In this document: piece after piece, positions 1-5,476 of the stretch
Numbering within the stretch: the first letter of the stretch is position 1
Layout: each line of letters opens with the position of its first letter
NCBI GenBank assembly: GCA_028275245.1
Contig: JAPWVA010000102.1
Location: forward strand, 1 to 5,476
Direction of reading: 5' to 3'
Source: Actinomycetota bacterium
GTDB taxonomy: Bacteria; Actinomycetota; Geothermincolia; Geothermincolales; RBG-13-55-18
Length of the DNA: 5,476 nucleotides
Translations under genes and position numbers: made by a program
The notes under the pieces: generated by a model
What the model was told of the DNA's origin: nothing
Seen by the model: only the letters and a program-made list of their open reading frames with translations
The model's database searches: none

Positions 1-7
1 GACCTGC

Positions 8-2749
8 CTAGCCGGTGGACGAAAGGCTCACCACATCCACGCCCTCTGCCTCCTTCCCCACGAGCACCCGGACCGCCGCCACTTTGTACTCGGGTATCTT
101 GGCCACTGGATCAAGGGCGGGATTGGTAAGGGCATTGGCCGGGGACTCCCCGAAGTGGAAGGGGATGAAGAGGACCGACGGCGGGACCTTCCCGGTGACC
201 CTGGTCCTTATCCTTATAGCACCTCGGCGGGATTGCACCACTACCTCGTCGCCATCGGCTATGCCCAGCCTCTCGGCATCCTCCGGGTTCATCCATACCT
301 TGTTGGGATGGGAAAGCTCCTCCAGCCCTTCCACCCTGCGGGTCATGGTGCCGGTGTGGTACTGGAGGAGAAGCCTTCCCGTGGTGAGGTAGAAAGGATA
401 TTCCTCATCCGGCACCTCCGCCGGGGGCTTGTACTCTACCGGGCTGAACTTTCCCTTGCCACGGGTGAACTTCTCCACGTGCAATATGGGGGTGCCGGGG
501 TGGTCTGGCGCGGGGCAAGGCCAGTGCAGGTGACCCAGTTCCTCCAACCTGCGGTAGCTTATGCCGCCGTACTGGGGGGTGAGAGAGGCGATCTCCTCCA
601 TCACCGCCGGGGCCGACACGTCCCCCATGTCGTAGCCCAACCTCCTGGAGACCTCCGCTATTATCCAGGAATCCTCCCGAGCCTCCCCCGGCGGCTCCAC
701 CGCCTTGCGAACGCGCTGCACCCGGCGATCGGTATTGGTGAAGGTGCCTTCCTTCTCGGCGAAAGAGGCGGCGGGGAGCACCACGTCGGCTCGGCGCGCC
801 GTCTCGGTCAGGAAGATGTCCTGTACCACCAGGAATTCCACCTTCTCCAAGGCCTCCTGGAGGTGCTTGATGTCGGGGTCGGATATGAGCGGGTTCTCTC
901 CCATTATGTACAAAACCTTCACCTCTCCCCGGGCGGCCGCCTCCATCATCTCCATCACGGTGAGCCCCGGCTTGTCCGGGAGGCTTTCCACCCCCCAGAC
1001 CCGTGCGAACTTCTCCCGCACCTGGGGATCCTGCACGCTCTGATAGCCCGTAAGAACGTTGGGAAGTCCTCCCATGTCGCAAGCGCCCTGCACGTTATTC
1101 TGGCCTCGCAGGGGGTTCACCCCCGCGCCCTCCTTGCCGATGTTGCCGGTGAGCATGGCCAAGTTAGCCAAGGAGAGAACGTTGTCCACGCCGGTGGTGT
1201 GCTGGGTGATCCCCATGGCGTATACGATGGCCGCTCTATCCGCCTCGGCGAAGGTCCGGGCCGCCCTTCGTATCTCGTCGGGCTCCACGCCGCAGATCTC
1301 GGCCACCTTTTCAGGGGTGTACTTTTCCACCACCTCCCTGAACTCCTCAAACCCCTCGGTCCGCTGACGGATGAACTCCTCGTCCGCCAGCCCCTCCGCG
1401 AGTATGACGTTCATCATCCCATTGAGCAGGGCCACGTCGGTGCCGGGGCGGTGCCTTATCCACTGTTGAGCATAATAGCAAAGCCTTATATGGCGGGGCT
1501 CTGCTACGATGAGCTTGCAGTCGTTCTTCATCACCGCCCTCTTAATGCGCAACCCCACAATGGGATGGGCTTCCGTGGTATTGGAGCCGATTACCAGGAT
1601 GCAGTCGGCCTTCTCCAGGTCATCGATGCTATTGGTCATGGCCCCGCTGCCAAAAGCCGTCGCCAGACCGGCGACCGTGGAGCTGTGTCATAACCGTGCG
1701 CAGTGGTCGACATTGTTGGTGCCGACCACCGCTCGGGCCATCTTCTGCAACAGGTAGTTCTCCTCGTTGGTGCATCGGGCGGAACATAGGAAAGCTACGC
1801 TGTCCGGACCGTGTTCCTCCACTGCCCGGCGGATGCGGGATGCCACCTCGTCCAAGGCCTTGTCCCACGAGACCTCCACGAACCCTTCCTCACCCTTCAC
1901 CAGGGGGGAAGTCAAACGATCCGGGCTATGGATGAACTCGTAACCGTACCGGCCTTTAGCGCAGAGGTTTCCTTGGCCGGGTCCAACCATGAGGGGCGAC
2001 GAGACCTCCACCACCCGGCCGTCCTTCACGTGCAGGTCTATCTGGCATCCACAACCGCAGTAGGTACAGGTGGTGCGGACCTTCCTCACCTGCCACGCCC
2101 TTCCCTTCCCCTTGGAGGGGATAGAGACGATGGCCCCGGTGGGGCAGGTGGACACGCACTGCCCGCAGAACTCGCAGGGGGTCTCGGGCAGGGGGCGGTC
2201 GTAGGGGGTCCCGGGCACCGCCTCGAAGCCCCGGTTGACGAAATCGTAAACGCCCACCCCTTGGACCTCGCGGCAAATGCGGATGCATCTGCCGCACAGG
2301 ATGCACTTGTTGTAATCCCTTTCGATGAAGGGATTTTCGGTCAGCACCTTGTAGGTATGGCGCTCGCCCTCGAAGCGGGGATCCCGCACTCCGTATTCGT
2401 AGGCCAGGTCCTGGAGTTCGCAGTTACCCGTACTATCGCAGATCATGCAGTCGTTGGGATGGTCCGAGAGCAAGAGCTCCAGGATGGTGCGCCTGATGCG
2501 GCGGAGCTGCTCGGTATCGGTGCGGACCACCATCCCCTCGGTCACCCTGGTGGCACATGAGGGGAGTAACCCCCTGGCTCCCTCTACTTCCACTAGGCAG
2601 ATACGGCAGGCCCCGTAGGGCTCCATGCGCTCGTCGTAACAGAGGGTGGGTATGCGTATCCCGTTCTCCTTCGCCGCTTGCAGGATGGTGTTGCCCTCCG
2701 CCGTGACGATCTCCCGGCCGTCTATGGTCAAGCGAACTACCCCTGCCAT
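8..2749 (-). CDS. fdhA: Selenocysteine-containing formate dehydrogenase, catalytic (alpha) subunit
   Basis: Catalyses reversible formate oxidation to CO2 at a Mo- or W-bis-MGD centre; no signal or Tat motif, so cytoplasmic. The frame is continuous over 913 codons if the TGA at 1690-1688 is read as selenocysteine (Sec354). Visible in order: [2Fe-2S] ferredoxin domain (C37, C48, C51, C65); His-Cys [4Fe-4S] site (H97, C101, C104, C110); two [4Fe-4S] ferredoxin motifs (C149/152/155/159 and C192/195/198/202); the Mo-proximal [4Fe-4S] site (C228, C231, C235, C263) with K265; the molybdopterin oxidoreductase core with Sec354-His355 and R548 in the NPLRGQNNVQG motif; and a C-terminal dinucleotide-binding domain at about 784-895. 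The 194-residue Sec-to-Arg distance matches FdhF-type enzymes (U140 and R333 in E. coli). The start at 2749 is chosen for its GGAGG six bases upstream; an upstream ATG at 2821 lies inside hymB and lacks homology. The gene ends with TAG at 10-8. The metal and the NAD versus NADP preference cannot be told. Confidence 0.95.
1659..1687 (-). promoter_or_regulatory. Bacterial SECIS element in fdhA
   Basis: Directly after the TGA the minus strand has a 12-nt linker, then a perfect 6-bp stem, GTCGCC (1675-1670) with GGCGAC (1664-1659), closing a five-base GGTCT loop (1669-1665). The loop begins 18 nt after the TGA. As I recall it, the E. coli fdhF SECIS also has a GGUCU loop 18 nt after UGA, the part bound by SelB. 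The loop codons (GGT CTG) encode the Gly-Leu of the conserved VAGL, so protein and RNA constraints coincide. The role is to recruit SelB with GTP and Sec-tRNA so that the UGA is decoded and not terminated. Confidence 0.9.
1688..1690 (-). other. In-frame TGA read as selenocysteine (Sec354 of FdhA)
   Basis: The TGA falls between DHCARL and HSSTVAGL, the conserved active-site context where formate dehydrogenases have Sec or Cys followed by His. The same frame stays open and conserved for the next 559 codons, down to TAG at 10-8. The 16 codons between the TGA and the next ATG (1639) encode the family-typical HSSTVAGLATAFGSGA stretch, which a restart at that ATG would lose. A simple nonsense mutation or sequencing error is unlikely because the codon is exactly at the catalytic position and a matching SECIS hairpin follows. 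In the usual mechanism Sec coordinates the Mo or W atom. Confidence 0.95.
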
Positions 2750-2755
2750 GATGGA

Positions 2756-2760
2756 CCTCC
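2756..2760 (-). promoter_or_regulatory. Shine-Dalgarno site of fdhA
   Basis: GGAGG lies on the minus strand six bases before the ATG at 2749-2747 and immediately after the hymB stop codon (2763-2761). It decides the fdhA start over the longer reading from 2821 and indicates that fdhA is translated from the same message as hymB. Confidence 0.85.
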
Positions 2761-4545
2761 TCACTCCGCGTATATGGCTTCCTCGGGACAGCGGCTTAAA
2801 CAAAGCTTGCAGCGGATGCACTTTTCGGCATCTATGCCGTGCGGCTCCTTTTTCTTCCCCGATATGGCCCCCACCGGGCAGATCTTAGCGCAGGCGCCAC
2901 AACCCGAGCACTTATCGGCATCTATGTAAAGGGTTATAAGGGCGGGGCAGACCCCCGCCGTGCACTTCTTACGGAAAATGTGGTCCTCATACTCGTTGCG
3001 GAAATACCGTAAGGTGGTAAGGACGGGATTAGGGGCGGTGCCGCCCAAAGCACATAGGCTGGCTGCCTTGATGTCCTGAGCCAACATCTCCAGCTTTCCT
3101 ATGTCCTCTGGCTCGCCCTCCCCGCGGCAGATCCTTTCCAGGATTTCCAGCATCCTCTTGGTCCCCAGCCTGCAGGGAACGCACTTGCCGCAGGACTCTG
3201 CCTGGGTGAAGGTTAGGAAATAGCGAGCCAAGTCCACCATGCAGGTGGTGGAGTCGGCCACGATCATACCCCCAGAGCCCATGATAGCTCCGGTAGCGGT
3301 GATGGCCTCGTAATCCACCGGGGTGTCCAGGAGGCTGGCGGGGAGGCAGCCGCCGGAAGGTCCTCCCAGCTGTACCGCCTTGAATTCCTTACCGCCCCTG
3401 ATACCCCCGCCCACGTCGAAGATGACCTGGCGTAGCGTCATCCCCATGGGGACCTCCGCAAGGCCTGTCCGCCTTACCTTGCCCGCCAGGCAGAAGACCT
3501 TGGTGCCCTTGCTCTTCTCAGTGCCCAGCCGGGCGTACTCCTCACCCCCGTGGCGGATGATCCAGGGCACATTTGCCAATGTCTCCACGTTGTTGATGTT
3601 GGTGGGCTTGCCCCAAAGGCCCTCGTTGGCAGGGAAGGGTGGGCGGGGACGGGGCATTCCCCTTTTGCCCTCGATGCTGGCGATGAGGGCGGTCTCCTCG
3701 CCGCAGACGAAGGCTCCTGCACCTTTCTTTATCTTTATGTCGAAATCCCATTCTGTCCCGAAGATGCCCTTTCCCAGGAATCCCCTCTCCCGGCACTGGG
3801 TGATGGCGATCTCCAGGCGGCGCAGCGCCAGCGGGTACTCCGCCCTGCAATAGATGTATCCCTGGCGCGCCCCTATGGCGTAGCCGGCTATGATCATCCC
3901 CTCTATAACCGCGTGGGGATCGCCTTCCAGCACGCTACGGTCCATGAAGGCCCCCGGATCCCCCTCGTCGGCGTTGCACACTATATATTTCTCGTCACCC
4001 GGGGCCTTCCTGGCGAAACCCCACTTGGTCCCCGTGGGGAACCCGGCGCCACCCCTGCCCCGCAGGCCCGATTTGGTCACTTCCCCTATGATCTCCTCGG
4101 GGGTCATGGAGGTGAGGGCCTTCCTGGCAGCTTCGTATCCGCCGGTGGCGATGTACTCGTCGATGCTCTCGGGGTTTATAATCCCGCAGTTCCTGAGGAC
4201 TATACGGTGCTGGTGAGCCAGGAAGTCCCCCTCCCCCGCAGAGGGGTCATCGCTCCTCTTCACCACCCACTCGTCGATGACCCTACCCTGGAGCAGGTGG
4301 CTCTCCAGGAGCTGCGGTACCTTCTTGGGTGTCAGGTCGCCATAGACCACGGAAAGGCCGTCAGGGCTTATGACCTCTACAATGGGTTCCTTGAAGCAGA
4401 AACCCATGCACCCAGCGATGTCCAGCTCCGCCAGGTATTTGCCCGTCTCCAGCTCCCTCTCCAGGGCCTCCTTCACCGCGGCAGCCCCGGCGGCAATCCC
4501 GCAGGTTCCATATCCCAGGACCAGCTTGGTTTTCCCATTACTCAT
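2761..4545 (-). CDS. hymB: NuoF/HymB-type NAD(P)H-binding flavoprotein subunit of the formate dehydrogenase
   Basis: Carries FMN and the NAD(P)H site and moves electrons between FdhA and the nicotinamide (possibly also ferredoxin). A 594-residue reading shows: an N-terminal thioredoxin-like ferredoxin domain (about 5-95; C15, C46, C50); the NuoF core with the GRGGAGFPTGTKW FMN loop (about 163-175), NADEGDPGAF (191-200) and GAGAFVCGEETAL (275-287); an SLBB-like region (about 370-400); the N3-type [4Fe-4S] site (C452, C455, C458, C498); and two C-terminal [4Fe-4S] ferredoxin motifs (C546/549/552/556 and C576/579/582/586). This extended layout is the one of HydB/HymB proteins, longer than respiratory NuoF. 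The start is uncertain: ATG at 4545 overlaps the hymA stop by 8 bases and has GGGGG/AAGGA upstream; ATG at 4563 gives six more residues but lacks a spaced ribosome site. Only 11 bases separate it from fdhA. Confidence 0.93.
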   Translation of the reverse strand: MSNGKTKLVLGYGTCGIAAGAAAVKEALERELETGKYLAELDIAGCMGFCFKEPIVEVISPDGLSVVYGDLTPKKVPQLLESHLLQGRVIDEWVVKRSDDPSAGEGDFLAHQHRIVLRNCGIINPESIDEYIATGGYEAARKALTSMTPEEIIGEVTKSGLRGRGGAGFPTGTKWGFARKAPGDEKYIVCNADEGDPGAFMDRSVLEGDPHAVIEGMIIAGYAIGARQGYIYCRAEYPLALRRLEIAITQCRERGFLGKGIFGTEWDFDIKIKKGAGAFVCGEETALIASIEGKRGMPRPRPPFPANEGLWGKPTNINNVETLANVPWIIRHGGEEYARLGTEKSKGTKVFCLAGKVRRTGLAEVPMGMTLRQVIFDVGGGIRGGKEFKAVQLGGPSGGCLPASLLDTPVDYEAITATGAIMGSGGMIVADSTTCMVDLARYFLTFTQAESCGKCVPCRLGTKRMLEILERICRGEGEPEDIGKLEMLAQDIKAASLCALGGTAPNPVLTTLRYFRNEYEDHIFRKKCTAGVCPALITLYIDADKCSGCGACAKICPVGAISGKKKEPHGIDAEKCIRCKLCLSRCPEEAIYAE

Positions 4546-5062
4546 CTTCCTTGCCCCCGCCATCCCTCATGTATCTCTTGAGAACCTTCCGCACGTCGCT
4601 GGGTCTTAACTTCCCATGGGTGTCCTCATCCACGATCATTATGGGAGAAAGGGAACAGGCACCCACGCACATGACGGATTCCACCGTGAACTGCCCATCT
4701 TCGGTGGTCTCTCCGTCCCTTATCCCCAAGAAGTTATAAATCTCCTCGGATATCTGCTCTGCACCGGCCACGTGGCAAGCGGTACCATGGCAGACCCTGA
4801 TCAGATGCTCTCCGATAGGCTTAAGGCGGAACTGGGTGTAGAAGGTGGCCACACCGTACAACTGGCTCAGCTGGTACCCTGAGCCCTTGGCCAACTCTCT
4901 CATGATCTTCTCGTCCAGGTAACCGTAGGCCTCTTGGGCGTCCTGGAGCATGGGGATGAGGGCCCCCCTCTCTCCCCGGTACCTTTCGAGGATTTGCCTC
5001 AAAGGCCCCAGGTCATTGATATCCGCGAACCTGCGGGCGCAAGAACAATTTTCCTCCCTCAT
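4538..5062 (-). CDS. hymA: NuoE/HymA-type [2Fe-2S] subunit of the formate dehydrogenase
   Basis: A small electron-transfer subunit that pairs with the NuoF-like protein in NADH dehydrogenase, bifurcating hydrogenase and NAD-linked formate dehydrogenase complexes. The 174-residue product has the usual N-terminal helical part (IPMLQDAQEAYGYL at about 36-49; LYGVATFYTQF at about 68-78) and a thioredoxin-like domain with the four cluster ligands C91, C96, C132 and C136 (CHGTAC and CVGAC). The length is normal for the family. The N-terminus has an additional CSC (C6, C8) of unknown meaning. The ATG at 5062 follows a weak purine-rich site (GGAAGAG, 5071-5065). The stop TAA (4540-4538) lies inside the beginning of hymB, so the two are probably translationally coupled. 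It is the first gene of the three-subunit unit. Confidence 0.93.
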   Translation of the reverse strand: MREENCSCARRFADINDLGPLRQILERYRGERGALIPMLQDAQEAYGYLDEKIMRELAKGSGYQLSQLYGVATFYTQFRLKPIGEHLIRVCHGTACHVAGAEQISEEIYNFLGIRDGETTEDGQFTVESVMCVGACSLSPIMIVDEDTHGKLRPSDVRKVLKRYMRDGGGKEDE

Positions 5063-5137
5063 AGCTCTTCCACCCTCGCTTCGATCCCAAACCTTGCAAG
5101 GCGCCCGGAGGGGAATGCCCCTTCCGGGCGACTGCTC
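5063..5137 (-). other. Intergenic spacer with GC-rich hairpin and palindrome
   Basis: This 75-base spacer separates the methyltransferase from hymA. It holds an imperfect inverted repeat at 5102-5130: eight pairs (5102-5109 with 5123-5130), one unpaired base (5122), four more pairs (5110-5113 with 5118-5121) and a four-base loop. Next to it lies the perfect 10-base palindrome CCTTGCAAGG (5092-5101). On the transcribed minus strand the hairpin is not followed by a U-run (the bases after the palindrome are TTTGGG), so it is not a standard Rho-independent terminator. It may be an attenuating or mRNA-processing hairpin that sets different levels for the two transcript parts. I see no convincing -35/-10 promoter. 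Confidence 0.55.
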
Positions 5138-5476
5138 CTATAGCTCAAGGTAGGAATGGCAGTAAAGAGTCTCTTCGGTGAGGACTTTGTAGGTCTTCAG
5201 GTACTTGATCACCTTGGGATCGCTCTCGTCCACCTGCTCACCGTTCACGATCTTCTCGATGATCTGGTAATCCTCGTTACGGCGCATCACTCCCATGAGC
5301 TCCTCATCGTTGGGGTCCACGATGGCCGCCGTTAGTCCCTTGGCCATGAGCACGCCCAGCAGAGTGCGGTTGATGAGGCGAGCCAAGCTCTCGTCAGGGA
5401 TGCTGTTGGAAACGTTGGAAAGGCCTACCACCGTTCCGGGCTTGGGGTCGAACTCGGCGAAAACCCCTTGGAGCAT
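5138..5476 (-). CDS. Methyltetrahydrofolate:corrinoid protein methyltransferase-like protein, C-terminal part
   Basis: Only the last 112 codons are in the window; the frame is open to the edge and the ATG at 5476 may be internal. The fragment looks like the end of the pterin-binding (DHPS-like TIM-barrel) methyltransferases such as AcsE/MeTr. It has VVGLSNVSNSIP (about 17-28), where the Asn of the GLSNVS motif contacts the pterin in the family, then LINRTLLGVLMAKGLTAAIVDP (about 34-55) and a terminal CHSYLEL. AcsE moves the methyl group of methyl-tetrahydrofolate to the corrinoid iron-sulfur protein. Between the DP motif and the end there is an extra polar segment (about 67-100) that I do not recall from classic AcsE. 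The stop is TAG at 5140-5138. Without the N-terminal half, another methyltransferase of the same superfamily (for example an MtgA-like or MetH-like pterin domain) is possible. Confidence 0.75.
   Translation of the reverse strand: MLQGVFAEFDPKPGTVVGLSNVSNSIPDESLARLINRTLLGVLMAKGLTAAIVDPNDEELMGVMRRNEDYQIIEKIVNGEQVDESDPKVIKYLKTYKVLTEETLYCHSYLEL

Noticed and set aside
8..1639. A separate 543-residue molybdopterin oxidoreductase starting at the ATG at 1639
   Set aside because: It would lack the active-site residue and the Fe-S domains, no Shine-Dalgarno sequence precedes the ATG, and conserved family sequence continues upstream in the same frame to the TGA. It is the C-terminal part of the selenoprotein.
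155..1693. A 512-codon open frame on the plus strand opposite fdhA, spanning the selenocysteine codon
   Set aside because: It is fully antisense to a strongly conserved coding region. The translation is rich in Gly, His, Leu and Arg without domain motifs, as expected for a shadow frame in GC-rich DNA.
1688..2821. A stand-alone NuoG-like protein ending at the TGA, or a pseudogene
   Set aside because: The stop is exactly at the Sec position with a SECIS hairpin downstream, and no other frame damage is visible in the remaining gene.
2750..2821. FdhA N-terminal extension from the ATG at 2821
   Set aside because: The 24 extra codons lie within hymB, have no family similarity, and a good GGAGG site supports the start at 2749.
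3550..4581. A 343-codon open frame on the plus strand opposite hymB
   Set aside because: It is antisense to conserved NuoF motifs, has no recognisable domain and no convincing ribosome site, and is explained by GC-rich codon bias.
5102..5130. Rho-independent terminator after the methyltransferase gene
   Set aside because: The stem is strong but no U-run follows on the minus strand, nor is there one in the plus-strand direction.
1..5476. CRISPR array, insertion sequence, tRNA or prophage traits
   Set aside because: No direct repeat series, transposase frame, tRNA-like fold or phage gene was visible; coding genes fill nearly the whole window.

Overview
The window carries one minus-strand gene cluster, read from high to low coordinates, from a GC-rich anaerobic bacterium that fixes or oxidises C1 compounds through the Wood-Ljungdahl (reductive acetyl-CoA) pathway. 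In transcription order it holds: the C-terminal end of a methyltetrahydrofolate:corrinoid protein methyltransferase-like gene (5476-5138, cut by the window edge); a 75-base spacer with a strong GC-rich hairpin; a NuoE/HymA-type [2Fe-2S] subunit (5062-4538); a NuoF/HymB-type flavin and NADH-binding subunit (about 4545-2761); and a large formate dehydrogenase catalytic subunit (2749-8). The last three are overlapping or 11 bases apart and almost certainly form one operon. No gene is credible on the plus strand, and there is no tRNA, rRNA, mobile element or CRISPR array.

The key reading is that the formate dehydrogenase gene is one 913-codon selenoprotein gene and not two ORFs. A conventional reading stops at a TGA (1690-1688) and restarts at an ATG (1639), but the frame is continuous. 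The TGA sits exactly where the catalytic selenocysteine of formate dehydrogenases lies (DHCARL-U-HSSTVAGL). It is followed by a hairpin with a perfect 6-bp stem and a GGTCT loop placed 18 nt after the TGA, the same loop and distance as I recall for the E. coli fdhF SECIS element. The host must therefore have SelA/SelB/SelC/SelD, which lie outside this window.

Together the three subunits look like a soluble, cytoplasmic, NAD(P)-linked formate dehydrogenase. The catalytic subunit has the NuoG-like iron-sulfur N-terminus plus a bis-MGD Mo/W domain, HymB brings FMN and the NADH site plus two extra ferredoxin clusters, and HymA brings a [2Fe-2S] cluster. Up to about ten Fe-S clusters can be counted from the cysteine motifs. 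Such complexes reduce CO2 to formate for the methyl branch or run in reverse, and some relatives are electron-bifurcating with ferredoxin. The adjacent methyltransferase acts at the other end of the same branch, passing the methyl group from methyl-tetrahydrofolate to a corrinoid protein. The taxonomic source cannot be fixed from this sequence; an acetogenic or syntrophic Firmicute, an anaerobic actinobacterium or a similar lineage would all fit.
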